Below the pieces are notes generated by a model. That model ran no database searches. It saw only the letters and a program-made list of their open reading frames with translations, and had not been told where the DNA came from. Both the position numbers and the translations under genes were made by a program. This document shows, piece after piece, positions 55,051-64,000 of a stretch of 64,000 nucleotides of DNA. Position 1 is the first letter of the stretch. Each line of letters begins with the position of its first letter. Source of the DNA: Mycolicibacterium parafortuitum (GTDB taxonomy: Bacteria; Actinomycetota; Actinomycetes; Mycobacteriales; Mycobacteriaceae). The DNA lies in contig NZ_AP022598.1 in NCBI RefSeq assembly GCF_010725485.1, positions 2,356,001-2,420,000 of the forward strand, read 5' to 3'.

Positions 55051-56613
55051 ATGACGGACTTCGATGCGATCGTCGTCGGGGCGGGCCACAACGGGCTGAC
55101 GGCGGCGGCGCTGCTGCAGCAGGCGGGGCTGCGCACTCTGTGCCTGGATTTCAAGCTCTACGCCGGCGGGATGGCCTCGACGGTCGAGCTGTTCGACGGC
55201 TTCCGGTTCGAGATCGCCGGTTCCGTGCAGGTGCCGACGTCGGCCGTGGTCAGCGACGCGCTGGGGCTCGGGGATCTGCCGACCGTCGATCTCGACGTGA
55301 TGTCGGTGCAGCTGCGCGGTGTCGGCGACGACCCGCTGATCTACTACACCGACCCGATGAAGCTGCTGACGCACCTCAACGAGGTGCACGGCGCCGAGGC
55401 GGTCAACGGTATGGCGGGTCTGATGGCGTGGTGTCAGGCGCCGACCCGCGCGCTGGGCCGCTTCGACGCGGACCAGCCACCGAAGACGCTCGACGAGATG
55501 TTCGCCTGCGCCACCAACGAATTCGAGCGCCAGGCGATCAGCGACATCCTGTTCGGTTCGGTGTCCGACGTGCTCGATCGCTACCTGCCCGACCGTGAGA
55601 AGCACGGAGCGCTGCGCGGGATGCTGGCGTTCCTGGCGGTCAACACGACCTACCGCGGACCGCAGACCCCCGGCAGCGCCGCCGCACTGGCGTTCGGGCT
55701 CGCGGTGCCCGACGAGAACGCGACGCTGATCAAGAAATTCCGCGGCGGTATGGGCGCGGTCACCGAGCGCCTGCTGGGACTGTTCAGCGGCGCGGGCGGC
55801 GAACTCCGGTTGCGCAGCAAGGTCACCGAGATCCTGGTCGAGGACGGCAGGGTGACCGGGGTGCGGCTGGAGGACGGGTCGATGCTGACCGCCCCGGTCG
55901 TCGTGTCGAATCTGGCCCCCGACCTGACGGTCAATTCCCTCGTCGACGGCGGCGCGATCCCGGCGGAACTGCGGGAACGGTTCTCCCGCATCGACCATCG
56001 CGGCAGCTATCTGCAGATGCATTTCGCACTCGACGGTCCGCCGACGTTCGCCGCGCCATACGAGGTGCTCAACGACCCCGAATATCAGTCCGCGATCGGA
56101 ATCTTCACCACGCCCGAGGAACTGCAACGGCAGTGGGAGGAATCGGCCAGGGGAGTGGTGCCCGCCGATCCGGCCATCGCCCTGCAGATCCCGTCGGCTA
56201 ACGACCCGAGCCTGGCCCCGCCGGGCAAGCATGCGGTCTCGGCGTTCTCGCTGTGGTTCCCGCTGTCAGAGGAGCAGGCGGGATACGGGGAGATGAAGAC
56301 CGAGATGGGGCAGCGGGTGATCGACAAGATCACCCGGCTGGCACCGGATTTCGAGAAGCTGATCCTGCGGCACACCACGTTCACGCCGAAGCACATGGGC
56401 ACGATGTTCAACGCACCCGGCGGGGACTACTGTCACGGCCTGATCCACCCCGAGCAGATGGGCCGCAACCGTCCCGGGCCGAAAGGCTATGTCGACCAAC
56501 CGATCCCGATCGACGGCCTGTATCTGGCCAGCGCAGGCTGCCACGGCGGGCCGGGCATCACGTTCATCCCCGGCTACAACGCGGCGCAGCAGGTGCTGGC
56601 CGACCGGGGCTGA
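55051..56613 (+). CDS. FAD-dependent oxidoreductase, PYROXD2/phytoene-desaturase-like
   Basis: The 520-residue flavoprotein has an N-terminal dinucleotide motif VVGAGHNGLTAA. The middle segment FRGGMGAVTERLLGLF and the redox end GLYLASAGCHGGPGITFIPGYNAA match the CrtI/PYROXD2 group. Carotenoid genes are absent nearby, so it is not assigned to carotenoid synthesis. It is probably regulated through the palindrome just upstream. Confidence 0.85.
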   Translation: MTDFDAIVVGAGHNGLTAAALLQQAGLRTLCLDFKLYAGGMASTVELFDGFRFEIAGSVQVPTSAVVSDALGLGDLPTVDLDVMSVQLRGVGDDPLIYYTDPMKLLTHLNEVHGAEAVNGMAGLMAWCQAPTRALGRFDADQPPKTLDEMFACATNEFERQAISDILFGSVSDVLDRYLPDREKHGALRGMLAFLAVNTTYRGPQTPGSAAALAFGLAVPDENATLIKKFRGGMGAVTERLLGLFSGAGGELRLRSKVTEILVEDGRVTGVRLEDGSMLTAPVVVSNLAPDLTVNSLVDGGAIPAELRERFSRIDHRGSYLQMHFALDGPPTFAAPYEVLNDPEYQSAIGIFTTPEELQRQWEESARGVVPADPAIALQIPSANDPSLAPPGKHAVSAFSLWFPLSEEQAGYGEMKTEMGQRVIDKITRLAPDFEKLILRHTTFTPKHMGTMFNAPGGDYCHGLIHPEQMGRNRPGPKGYVDQPIPIDGLYLASAGCHGGPGITFIPGYNAAQQVLADRG

Positions 56614-56620
56614 CGCGAGG

Positions 56621-56773
56621 TCACTTCGTCGCAGGGCCGCTCGGGGTCGCGCCGCCCTCGTCGGACCAGTCGTTGCCGTCGTCGTCACCCTTCGACGGGT
56701 CGGTGACCACGTCGTCGTCGGTGCTCGCCGGGGCGGTGTCGGTCGTGGTCGTCTCTGGCTTGTCTTTGGTCAC
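56621..56773 (-). CDS. Small acidic Thr/Asp-rich protein
   Basis: A 50-codon frame (GTG at 56773) gives a hydrophilic, acidic product rich in Thr and Asp (ETTTTDTAPASTDDD, then GDDDGNDWSDEGG). No domain is recognised and it is probably disordered. No clear ribosome-binding site is visible. It ends 7 bp from the convergent PYROXD2-like stop. Coding status rests on a biased but coherent composition and on filling an otherwise empty gap. Confidence 0.5.
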   Translation of the reverse strand: MTKDKPETTTTDTAPASTDDDVVTDPSKGDDDGNDWSDEGGATPSGPATK

Positions 56774-56802
56774 GGCGCACGATTACCCGGGTGAGCGCGG
56801 GT

Positions 56803-57168
56803 TCATTCACCACGACGGCGCAGTTGCGCCATCCAGTCCTTGGGCACCCGCCCCCTGGGCCCCGGCACCGTCTCGCCGTTGGGGCGACTCTGCGGTGGGG
56901 CGAGTTCGGGACCCTCGTAGTACTGGCCGGTGGCGTAGTTCCAGAACCAGTCCTCGCCCGGCTCGAAGGACCGGATGATCGGGTGCCCGCTGGCGCGCCA
57001 GTGCGCCGACGCGTGCTTCTCCAGTGAGTCGTCACAGCAACCGATGTGGCCACAGGCCGCGCACCGTCTCAGGTGCACCCACCAGCCATGCGCGGCTTCG
57101 CACTCGGCGCAGCCCGTCCCGCTCGGCGGGACCTCCGGATCGATGAAGCCGTCCGCGGCGTCACTCAT
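56803..57168 (-). CDS. UBP-type zinc-finger protein
   Basis: The 121-residue protein has a UBP zinc finger: cysteines in GCAECEAAHGWWVHLRRCAACGHIGC (two CxxC pairs) and histidines in KHASAHWRASGHPI. It is followed by EPGEDWFWNYATGQ. In bacteria such stand-alone domains are common in mycobacteria, and their partner is not ubiquitin. Function is unknown. Confidence 0.85.
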   Translation of the reverse strand: MSDAADGFIDPEVPPSGTGCAECEAAHGWWVHLRRCAACGHIGCCDDSLEKHASAHWRASGHPIIRSFEPGEDWFWNYATGQYYEGPELAPPQSRPNGETVPGPRGRVPKDWMAQLRRRGE

Positions 57169-57241
57169 CTGAGCAACCCTACGACCTCAGTCCGCTGATC
57201 TCGATCCGAACGGCGATCGCCGTGGTCTAGGGTCTCCTGCC

Positions 57242-57682
57242 ATGGCAACCAAGGATTCCCGCGAGGTCGTGATCGACGCAACACCCGAGCAGATCCTCGA
57301 CGTCATCGCCGACGTCGAAGCGACCCCGACCTGGTCGCCGCAGTATCAGAAGGCCGAGGTGCTCGAGCGCTTCGACAACGGCAGGCCCAAGCAGGTGAAG
57401 ATGACGGTCAAGGCCGCCGGCCTGACCGACGAGCAGGTCATCGAATACACCTGGGGCGACAACGAAGTCACCTGGACGCTGGTGTCGGCGTCGCAGCTGA
57501 AGGCACAGGACGCCGGCTACACGCTGACCCCCGAGGGCGACAAGACGCGGGTGCGGTTCGACATCGCGATCGACCTGTCGGTGCCGCTGCCCGGGTTCAT
57601 CCTCAAGCGCACCATGAAGGGCGGCGTCGAGACGGCGACCGAAGGCCTCAAGAAGCAGGTCCACAAAGTCCTCCAGGGCTGA
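57242..57682 (+). CDS. SRPBCC (polyketide cyclase/START-like) protein
   Basis: The 146-residue helix-grip protein has the pattern REVVIDATPEQILDVIADVEATPTWSPQY and a C-terminal helix KGGVETATEGLKKQV. It binds a hydrophobic ligand in the cavity or acts as a cyclase; the ligand is unknown. It is followed by a paralogue of the same length. The pair resembles Rv0856-Rv0857, which in M. tuberculosis also precede dapC. Confidence 0.85.
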   Translation: MATKDSREVVIDATPEQILDVIADVEATPTWSPQYQKAEVLERFDNGRPKQVKMTVKAAGLTDEQVIEYTWGDNEVTWTLVSASQLKAQDAGYTLTPEGDKTRVRFDIAIDLSVPLPGFILKRTMKGGVETATEGLKKQVHKVLQG

Positions 57683-57754
57683 CCGGTGCGCCGGGGCAAA
57701 GTTTGCTGCCGAATACGCTGCGCGGGACCGCGGGGCTGACTACGATTTGCCGGT

Positions 57755-58195
57755 ATGGCGGTTCGGGCGTCCAGTGAGATCGTGATCGAAGCCCCGCCGG
57801 AGGCGATCATGGACGCCTTGGCGGACGTGGAGTCGGTGGCCGCGTGGTCGTCGCTGCACAAGGGCGCAGAGGTGATCGACCGCCATCCCGACGGCAGGCC
57901 CCACCACGTCAGGACGACGGTGAAGATCATGGGCATCGCCGACAAGGAGATGCTGGAGTACCACTGGGGCGAGGACTGGGTGGTGTGGGATGCCGAGCAG
58001 ACCTCGCGACAGCGCGGACAGCACGGCGAGTACAACCTGACACCCGTCGGCGAACAGCGGACCAAGGTGCGGTTCGACCTGATCCTCGACCTGGCGGCAC
58101 CGTATCCGACCTTCCTGGTGCGCCGGGCCAGGCAGATGGTCCTCGACGTCGCGCTGCAGAATCTGCGCGAGCGCGTCCTTGCGGCGTGGGTGTGA
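57755..58195 (+). CDS. SRPBCC (polyketide cyclase/START-like) protein, paralogue
   Basis: The 146-residue paralogue of the preceding gene aligns without gaps (SEIVIEAPPEAIMDALADVESVAAWSS; LRERVLAAWV). It arose by tandem duplication with strong divergence. 72 bp separate the two genes. Confidence 0.85.
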   Translation: MAVRASSEIVIEAPPEAIMDALADVESVAAWSSLHKGAEVIDRHPDGRPHHVRTTVKIMGIADKEMLEYHWGEDWVVWDAEQTSRQRGQHGEYNLTPVGEQRTKVRFDLILDLAAPYPTFLVRRARQMVLDVALQNLRERVLAAWV

Positions 58196-58266
58196 GGGTT
58201 TCGCGCACGCCGAGTTGATGTGCCGGAGCGGGAATACCCCGCCGCGACGGCCAAGTTGCTGCGCAT

Positions 58267-59178
58267 ATGACCGCTGGAATCATGCTGTTCGCCAATGCCG
58301 ATGCGGACAACGCCGTCGACGATTACGTCTCCCAGGCGCGCCGCGCCCGTGACCTGGGAGTGCCACACGTATGGGTGGCCCAGCAGTTCGACTACGACGC
58401 GATCACGCTGTCCGGGTTGATCGGCGCCGCGGTGCCCGGCCTCGGTGTCGGTACGGCGGCGGTGCCCTTCAATCCGCGCCACCCGCTGACCGTGGCCTCG
58501 CAGGCGCAGACCGTCCAAGCCGCCACGCACGGAAACTTCAGCCTCGGAATGGGTTTGGGCGCCCACGAACCTGAACGGGTGTCCTACGGCCAGGCCTGGC
58601 CGGGCACGATCGACCGGTTGCGCGAGTACCTGGCCGTCCTGCGGTCGGTGTTCGACACCGGCGCGGTCGATTTCCACGGCGAGCGCTTCACCGCCGCGCC
58701 GACCTGGCCGGTACGACTGGCCGGTGGCACGCCGGTACCCGTGTACGTCGCAGCGATGGGCCCCAAGGCGCTGCGGGTGACCGGTGAACTCGCCGACGGC
58801 ACACTCCCGTACCTCGCGGGGCCCCGAACCCTCGACGAGTTCATCGTGCCGACGATCACCGAAGCGGCCGCCGACGCCGGCCGGCCCGCGCCGCGGATCA
58901 TCGCGTTCGTGCCCGCGCAGGTCACCGACGACGTCGAGGCGGCGCGCGCCGCGGCCGCCGAGCAGCTCGCGTTCTACGCGACCATCCCGTCGTATCAGAA
59001 GGTGATCGCGCGCGAGGGCATCACCGACCTGACCGACCTGACGGCCATCGGCGACCCGGACGCGGTGCGCCGCGCACTGCAGCGCTACCGCGACGCGGGC
59101 GCCACCGACATCGTGCTCAGCCCGATCGACCGGACCCGGCCGGACGAGCGGCTGTGGGAGTTAGCCGGCGGGCTGTAA
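58267..59178 (+). CDS. LLM-class F420-dependent oxidoreductase
   Basis: The 303-residue TIM-barrel luciferase-like protein has VAQQFDYDAITLSGLIGAAV, TVASQAQTVQAATHGNFSLGMGLG and the cofactor region GTPVPVYVAAMGPKALRVTGELADG of F420 oxidoreductases. It transfers hydride between F420 and an unknown substrate. Its last 18 bp overlap the dapC 3-prime end on the other strand. A short remnant of the same superfamily lies at 9777-10010. Confidence 0.87.
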   Translation: MTAGIMLFANADADNAVDDYVSQARRARDLGVPHVWVAQQFDYDAITLSGLIGAAVPGLGVGTAAVPFNPRHPLTVASQAQTVQAATHGNFSLGMGLGAHEPERVSYGQAWPGTIDRLREYLAVLRSVFDTGAVDFHGERFTAAPTWPVRLAGGTPVPVYVAAMGPKALRVTGELADGTLPYLAGPRTLDEFIVPTITEAAADAGRPAPRIIAFVPAQVTDDVEAARAAAAEQLAFYATIPSYQKVIAREGITDLTDLTAIGDPDAVRRALQRYRDAGATDIVLSPIDRTRPDERLWELAGGL

Positions 59179-60336
59179 CCGGCGCAGCCGGCGGATCGCC
59201 TCGTCGAGAGTCTCCTCGCGCTTGCAGAACGCGAAGCGCACCAGATGGTTCCACTCGCCGGCGTGCGCTGCGGCCGGATCGCAGAACGCCGACATCGGGA
59301 TGGCGGCCACCCCGACCTTCTCGGGGAGCTCGGCACAGAACGTCGTGCTGTCGTGGTAACCCAGCGGGCGCGGGTCGACGGTGAGGAAGTAGGTGCCGAA
59401 GCTGTCGAAGACGTCGAAACCGATGTCGGTCAACGCCGACGCGAGCCGGTCACGGCGGGCCTGGAACGACTCGCACAGCGCGTCGACCCAAGCGTCCTCG
59501 GTGTTGAGCGCGTGGGCGACCGCGGGCTGGAACGGCGCACCGCCGACATAGCTCAGGTACTGCTTGGCCGCGCGCACACCGGCAATGAGATCGCGTGGCC
59601 CACAGGCCCACCCGATCTTCCAGCCGGTGACGTTGAACATCTTGCCCGCGCTGCTGATCGTGACCGTGCGTTCGGCCATACCGGGATAGTCGGCCAGCGG
59701 GCGGTGGCGCCTGCCGTCAAAGACCAGATGTTCGTACACCTCGTCGGTGATGACCAGCAGATCGGCGGCCACCGCGAGCTCGGCGATCCCGCGCAACTCC
59801 TCGTCGGAGGCGATCATGCCGGTCGGGTTGTGCGGGGTGTTGACGATCAGCGCCCGGGTTCGCGGTGTCACCGCCGCGCGTAGCGCTTCGATGTCGATTG
59901 CGAAGTGCCTGCCGTCCTGGTGCAGCGGCACCGCCCGGCGGTGGCATCCGGCCATCGCGATGACGGGGGAGTACGAGTCGTAGAACGGCTCGATCAACAA
60001 CACCTCGGAGCCGGGCTCGACGAGCCCGAGGATCGATGCGGCGATCGCCTCGGTGGCGCCGACGGTGACCAGCACCTCGGTGTCTGGGTCGTACTCGCTG
60101 CCGTAGCGGCGCCTGCGCTGGGCGGCGATGGCCTCGCGCAGCGATGCGACCCCGAGCCCGGGCGGGTACTGGTTGACGCCGTCGGCGATCGCGTTCTCGG
60201 CGGCCTTCAGCATCGCCGGGGGACCGTCCTCGTCGGGAAACCCCTGCCCCAGGTTGACCGCGCCGACGCGGGTGGCCAGCGCCGACATCTCGGCGAAGAT
60301 CGTCACCGCGTAGGGCTGCAGGCGTTGCACCGTCAC
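59161..60336 (-). CDS. dapC: N-succinyldiaminopimelate aminotransferase-like PLP enzyme
   Basis: The 391-residue fold-type I aminotransferase has NTPHNPTG, ITDEVYEHL and the PLP lysine in TISSAGKMFNVTGWKIGW, then the C-terminal RFAFCKREE. In M. tuberculosis the homologue Rv0858c is DapC of lysine/diaminopimelate synthesis, and the neighbouring SRPBCC genes support this. Other class I aminotransferase substrates are possible. It overlaps the LLM gene tail to tail. Confidence 0.85.
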   Translation of the reverse strand: MTVQRLQPYAVTIFAEMSALATRVGAVNLGQGFPDEDGPPAMLKAAENAIADGVNQYPPGLGVASLREAIAAQRRRRYGSEYDPDTEVLVTVGATEAIAASILGLVEPGSEVLLIEPFYDSYSPVIAMAGCHRRAVPLHQDGRHFAIDIEALRAAVTPRTRALIVNTPHNPTGMIASDEELRGIAELAVAADLLVITDEVYEHLVFDGRRHRPLADYPGMAERTVTISSAGKMFNVTGWKIGWACGPRDLIAGVRAAKQYLSYVGGAPFQPAVAHALNTEDAWVDALCESFQARRDRLASALTDIGFDVFDSFGTYFLTVDPRPLGYHDSTTFCAELPEKVGVAAIPMSAFCDPAAAHAGEWNHLVRFAFCKREETLDEAIRRLRRLQPAG

Positions 60337-60384
60337 GGTTTCGAGCCTACGTGGGACGGCGCGGCACCCGGCGGGCGACGGTGG

Positions 60385-61110
60385 TCAGGTGGTGAACAGC
60401 CTGGCGGTGCGTGTCTCGTGCCGCATACCGCCGATCTCCAGCGCCGGGGCGGCGCTGCACAGGTCCTCGAGCGGGCGCGCGACCGCCGCCCTCGCGAGCG
60501 CCACCAGTGCCGGTGCGGTGCCGGTCTGGATTCGCTGGCTGTGCAGCGGACCGAGCCGCCCGAGCCGGATCGCGGCGCTGAGCATCGACGCCATCACCGA
60601 GCGCATCGAGCCCAGCACCGCGATGTGCACGGGCACCCCGAGGTGCGCCTGCAACGCCCCTTCGACCACCGCGCAGTGACCCGGCGCATTCCCGTCGACG
60701 ACCCGGTCCAGGTACTCGCAGTCCCGGACCAGGCCGGCCCGACGTGCCGCGGTGGCCAGCTGGCGGCCCGCCGATTCCGACGCGACGCGGGCGTTGCCGA
60801 ACAGTTTGTAGGACGCCAGCAGCGCGTCGAGGCCGGCCAGCGCGCCGGTCACCGCACCGCGGTCGGCGCACGCCCGCCACGCCGCCGCGCACACGGTGGC
60901 GTCCAACGGGGCGTAACTGTTGGTGACGTAGGCGAGCACCGCGGCGCCGATGTCGTCGGCCACCGCGCCGGGGCGGTCGGCGAGCCACTGTTCGAGGCCC
61001 TGACTGTGCACCATGCGCCCCGACGGGAAAGCGCTGTCGTGCAACTGCATCCAGAGCGCGAGCGCGACGTCGGGGTCGGCGGCGGTGGGGTCAGTGATGG
61101 TGGCCGACAT
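60385..61110 (-). CDS. ureF: Urease accessory protein UreF
   Basis: The 241-residue all-helical UreF has LWMQLHDSAFPSGRMVHSQGLE near the N-terminus. It cooperates with UreD and UreG in nickel insertion. It overlaps ureE by 20 bp and is the last visible gene of the operon, an unusual place for ureF compared with the ureABCFGD order of M. tuberculosis. Confidence 0.92.
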   Translation of the reverse strand: MSATITDPTAADPDVALALWMQLHDSAFPSGRMVHSQGLEQWLADRPGAVADDIGAAVLAYVTNSYAPLDATVCAAAWRACADRGAVTGALAGLDALLASYKLFGNARVASESAGRQLATAARRAGLVRDCEYLDRVVDGNAPGHCAVVEGALQAHLGVPVHIAVLGSMRSVMASMLSAAIRLGRLGPLHSQRIQTGTAPALVALARAAVARPLEDLCSAAPALEIGGMRHETRTARLFTT

Positions 61111-61582
61111 GAGAATCCGAGGAGGTCCGGGACCAGCCGTTGCGCGCCAGCGGCTGCCGTGTCACGTCACCGAGGACGCCGAGTTCGTCGAGGAGTTCCT
61201 TCGCCGCGTGGGCGCTGGTGAACAACGGCGCGGCCACAGAGCCGGATTCGACGTCGATCGGGGCGTGCTGGTTGCCGAGCAGATAGCCGAGCAGCAGCAT
61301 CCTGCGCGCCCCCGCGACACCGTCGTTGTCGGCGAAACGGACCGTGATCGCCTCCTCGGCGGGGCGGCGGACGACCACCACCGAGGTGTCGTCGGCGGCG
61401 ATCACCGCGCCGTCGCGCAGGAACGTGCCGCGCGGCAGGGTGATGTGAACGACCAGACCGGTGTCGGCGGTCACGACCTGCCGGTGCTTGGTGGCGTCAC
61501 CCCAGCCGATGTCGACATGGTGTCGGGCGAGTCCGGTGAATCTGGGCTCGGAGATCTCGCCGAGTACGCTGTGCGCGTTCAC
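61091..61582 (-). CDS. ureE: Urease nickel metallochaperone UreE
   Basis: The 163-residue UreE has LPRGTFLRDG, the metal-site region ADDTSVVVVRRP and LLLGYLLGNQHAPI. A short histidine-rich tail HVGHHH should bind nickel. It delivers nickel to UreG. The ATG/GTG start overlaps the ureD stop. M. tuberculosis lacks ureE, so this cluster is of a different type. Confidence 0.9.
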   Translation of the reverse strand: MNAHSVLGEISEPRFTGLARHHVDIGWGDATKHRQVVTADTGLVVHITLPRGTFLRDGAVIAADDTSVVVVRRPAEEAITVRFADNDGVAGARRMLLLGYLLGNQHAPIDVESGSVAAPLFTSAHAAKELLDELGVLGDVTRQPLARNGWSRTSSDSHVGHHH

Positions 61583-62397
61583 TGTTCACCCACCTCCAGC
61601 AGTTCGGCCCGTGCCGCGTCGAACAGCCGCTGCCGGGCGCGGTGCAGATCCGGGGCGCGGCCTGCGACCAGTCGCGCGAACACCCCTGCCGTGGCCGGCA
61701 GTTCGCCTGCGCCGCCGTCGCATCCGTCGGCGGTGTCGAGCACGTGTCGCACCCGCGCCAGTACCGCCTCGGCGTCGCGGCCCGGCGCCACCGCCACGAA
61801 CGTGGCCAGATAGTCGCCGTCGAGCAGGCACAGATCGTCGGAGCCGGGCCGGATCACCTGCCGGTCCCGCGCGACGGCGCGACCGTCCACCCGGGCCACG
61901 AACGCGCTGTCGTAGCTGCGGTATCCGAACCGTTCGCCGTGCGCGACGCGTCCCGCGGCGACGGCCTCCCAGCCGAGGTAGACGCCGCCGGGCTCGACGT
62001 CGATGTCGATCGTCTGGGTGTACGCCGAATCGGCGTGCGGGATCACGGTTCCCGGGAAGTACTCCAGCACCGCGCCGGCGTGCACGACGAAATCGGCCCG
62101 GTGCCGGGCGCCCACACCGTCACCGGCGAACACCTGTGTCGCGGCCTGCGTTGTCAGGCGCAGGTGGCTGCCCGGGTGGCAGCGCACGACGGTGTGCAGC
62201 TCGTCATCGGAGAACGCGCCGCCGCTGGGGCTCTGCACGCACAGCGTCGCAGCGCCGGGGTAGCGCGGATCGCAGTGCAGCGGCATCGTGACGCGCTGCG
62301 GATAGCGCTGGCGTAACGACGTCGCCCTGGTGCGCCCGGCGGCGTCGGCGACCACCTCGACGCCGAGCTCACCGGGGGCGATCGCCGGTGCGGTCAC
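61579..62397 (-). CDS. ureD: Urease accessory protein UreD
   Basis: The 272-residue UreD (UreH) has [29 protein letters not shown] and the end [15 protein letters not shown]. It binds urease apoprotein and guides nickel from UreG. GTG at 62397 overlaps ureG (4 bp). Confidence 0.9.
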   Translation of the reverse strand: MTAPAIAPGELGVEVVADAAGRTRATSLRQRYPQRVTMPLHCDPRYPGAATLCVQSPSGGAFSDDELHTVVRCHPGSHLRLTTQAATQVFAGDGVGARHRADFVVHAGAVLEYFPGTVIPHADSAYTQTIDIDVEPGGVYLGWEAVAAGRVAHGERFGYRSYDSAFVARVDGRAVARDRQVIRPGSDDLCLLDGDYLATFVAVAPGRDAEAVLARVRHVLDTADGCDGGAGELPATAGVFARLVAGRAPDLHRARQRLFDAARAELLEVGEQ

Positions 62398-63014
62398 GGC
62401 ACGCCCGCACCGAGCATCGCGCCGTCGACGATGCGCTCGGTCAACTCGTCGAGCCCGTGCCCGGACCGCAGATCGGTGAACACGGTCGGCTTCGCCGGCC
62501 GCGCGACCGCACAGTCGCCGCGCATCCTGTCCAGGTCAGCCCCGACCAGCGGAGCGAGGTCGATCTTGTTGACCACCAACAGGTCTGCCTGCAGCAGGCC
62601 GATGCCCTTCTTGCGCGGGATGTCATCGCCGGCGGCGGTGTCGATCACGAAGACCCAGAAGTCCACCAGATCCGAGGTGAACGTCGCGGCCAGGTTGTCC
62701 CCGCCGGACTCGATGAGGATGACGTCGAGATCGGGGAACTGACGGCTCAACCGGTCGGCGGCGGCCAGGTTGGCCGACGGATCCTCCCGGATCGCGGTGT
62801 GTGGGCACGCACCGGTCTCCACCGCCAGCACCCGCGCCGGGTCGATGACCCCGCTGCGGCGGACCCGCTGGGCGTCCTCGTCGGTCACCAGATCGTTGGT
62901 GATGACGCCGACGCTGAACCCGGCGGCGGACAGGCGCGGCACCAGCGTCTCGACCAGTCGCGTCTTACCGGAGCCGACGGGCCCGCCGATGCCGATGCGC
63001 ACGGGTTCTGCCAT
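62394..63014 (-). CDS. ureG: Urease accessory GTPase UreG
   Basis: The 206-residue SIMIBI GTPase has P-loop GPVGSGKT (11-18), the nickel-binding Cys-Pro-His in [24 protein letters not shown] and NKID specificity motif. It hydrolyses GTP to drive nickel loading. ATG at 63014 is 10 bp after the ureC stop. Confidence 0.95.
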   Translation of the reverse strand: MAEPVRIGIGGPVGSGKTRLVETLVPRLSAAGFSVGVITNDLVTDEDAQRVRRSGVIDPARVLAVETGACPHTAIREDPSANLAAADRLSRQFPDLDVILIESGGDNLAATFTSDLVDFWVFVIDTAAGDDIPRKKGIGLLQADLLVVNKIDLAPLVGADLDRMRGDCAVARPAKPTVFTDLRSGHGLDELTERIVDGAMLGAGVP

Positions 63015-63026
63015 GTGTCCTCCTCG

Positions 63027-64000
63027 CTATTTGAGCGTGTACCTGCGGCCGAGCGGGACCTGCGTCATCGGCGTGCTCACGCACGGCTGACCGTCGACGG
63101 TGACCCGGTAGGTGTCCGGCTCGATGGTGATGTCGGGCAGGTAGTCGTTGTGCAGCAGATCGGCTTTCGTCAGGGTCCTGGCGCCCCGGCAGGCCACCAG
63201 CCGGGTGTCCAGCCCCAGCGTCCGGCCCAGGCCGGCGTCGATCGCGGCGCCGGCGACGAAGTTGACCGACACGTCGGCCGGGGTGCGGCCGAACGCCGCC
63301 CACTGCGGCCGGTACCGCAATGGCTCGCACGTCATCAGCGACGCGTTGGCCTCGCCCATCACCGACCAGGCCGGGAACCCGCCCTTGAACACGACCTCGG
63401 GCCGGATACCGAAGAACTTCGGCTCCCACAGCACGATGTCGGCCAGCTTGCCCGGTTCCAGCGACCCGACCTCGTGGTCGATGCCGAACAGCCGCGCCGG
63501 GTTGATGGTCAGCTTCGCGACATAGCGCAGGATGCGGGCGTTGTCGGCGCCGGTACCCTCGTCGCCGGGCAGGGGACCGCGGGTGGCGCGCATGTGCGAG
63601 GCGAGTTGCCATGTCCGCGCGATGGTCTCACCGATGCGGCCCATGCCTTGAGAGTCCGAGCCCATCGCCGAGATCGCGCCGAGGTCGTGCAGCACATCCT
63701 CGGCCGCGATGGTCTCGCGCCGGATCCTCGACTCGGCGAACGCGACGTCCTCGGGGATGCGTGGGTTGAGGTGGTGGCACACCATCACCATGTCGAGATG
63801 TTCGTCGAAGGTGTTCAGCGTGTACGGGTTGGTCGGATTGGTCGAGGACGGAAGGCAATAGGGCTCGCCGACGACGCGCATGATGTCGGGGGCGTGCCCG
63901 CCGCCCGCGCCCTCCGCGTGGTAGGTGTGGATGGGCCGCCCGCCGATCGCGGCCATCGTGTCCTCGAAGAAGCCGGATTCGTTGAGGGTGTCGGTGTGGA
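63027..64000 (-). CDS. ureC: Urease alpha subunit UreC (C-terminal part, cut by window edge)
   Basis: About 324 residues of the C-terminal half are present and the 5-prime end lies beyond 64000. [50 protein letters not shown] (the mobile flap with catalytic His) and [12 protein letters not shown] with the nickel-bridging Asp region are all intact. It hydrolyses urea to ammonia and carbamate. The frame remains open to the window end, so the gene is partial only through truncation of the view. Confidence 0.95.
   Translation of the reverse strand, partial: HTDTLNESGFFEDTMAAIGGRPIHTYHAEGAGGGHAPDIMRVVGEPYCLPSSTNPTNPYTLNTFDEHLDMVMVCHHLNPRIPEDVAFAESRIRRETIAAEDVLHDLGAISAMGSDSQGMGRIGETIARTWQLASHMRATRGPLPGDEGTGADNARILRYVAKLTINPARLFGIDHEVGSLEPGKLADIVLWEPKFFGIRPEVVFKGGFPAWSVMGEANASLMTCEPLRYRPQWAAFGRTPADVSVNFVAGAAIDAGLGRTLGLDTRLVACRGARTLTKADLLHNDYLPDITIEPDTYRVTVDGQPCVSTPMTQVPLGRRYTLK

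Noticed and set aside
55051..56613. Carotenoid phytoene desaturase (CrtI)
   Set aside because: Shares the fold but has no carotenoid neighbours; the C-terminal motif fits the PYROXD2 group better.

Overview
The window is high-GC actinobacterial DNA and reads as chromosome of a fast-growing Mycobacterium (Mycolicibacterium). The markers are a complete mce lipid-import operon, mycothiol synthase (mshD), the mannan-elongation factor LmeA, the acyl-ACP desaturase DesA1, an orphan GlnR, and many gene starts that look leaderless or overlap the upstream stop (ATGA/GTGA). No insertion sequence, phage gene, CRISPR array or rRNA was seen.

1-12.5 kb is a lipid or cyclic-ketone catabolic block: a secreted histidine phosphatase, an HsaA-like flavin monooxygenase, an acyl-CoA synthetase, fadA/fadB, a 4-hydroxyacetophenone-monooxygenase-like Baeyer-Villiger enzyme, a deletion remnant of an LLM oxidoreductase, and a cytochrome P450 with its ferredoxin-type reductase. 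13.2-24.5 kb is one mce operon (yrbEA, yrbEB, mceA-F, two Mce-associated proteins) extended by a DUF732 and a CAP-domain secreted protein. 24.5-31.5 kb continues the catabolic theme: SDR, alpha/beta-hydrolase, flavin reductase, a tandem-domain TetR of Mce3R architecture, two MaoC hydratases, an SCP-x thiolase and a second SDR. Together these could import a hydrophobic substrate, oxygenate it, open a ring as an ester or lactone, hydrolyse it, activate it with CoA and beta-oxidise it. The substrate cannot be read from the sequence.

31.6-49.4 kb follows, gene for gene, the M. tuberculosis Rv0813c-Rv0826 neighbourhood: nitrobindin-like protein, SseC, CysA, DUF4395, ThiX, LmeA, GlnR, MshD, PstSCAB, PhoU, an LCP ligase, a tRNA-dihydrouridine synthase, DesA1, a TetR and a DUF2236 oxygenase. 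Two very small genes missed by length cut-offs lie here. One is a leaderless 30-codon ORF with five consecutive cysteine codons ahead of the DUF4395/cysA/sseC sulfur operon, matching the cysteine-responsive attenuators known in mycobacteria. The other is a leaderless 32-residue membrane protein ahead of the nitrobindin-like gene. A perfect 64-bp palindrome separates the convergent pstB and phoU.

49.4-60.3 kb is mixed: a DUF2510 protein, a short Ser/Thr kinase, a secreted LAS-type metallopeptidase, tRNA genes (Lys on the minus strand; Glu, Asp and Phe on the plus strand), secreted chorismate mutase, TetR regulators, an MBL-fold hydrolase, a PYROXD2-like oxidoreductase preceded by a 28-bp palindromic operator, a UBP zinc-finger protein, two SRPBCC paralogues, an F420-type oxidoreductase and DapC. 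60.4-64 kb holds the distal part of a urease operon in the order ureC-ureG-ureD-ureE-ureF (minus strand), with ureC cut by the window edge.
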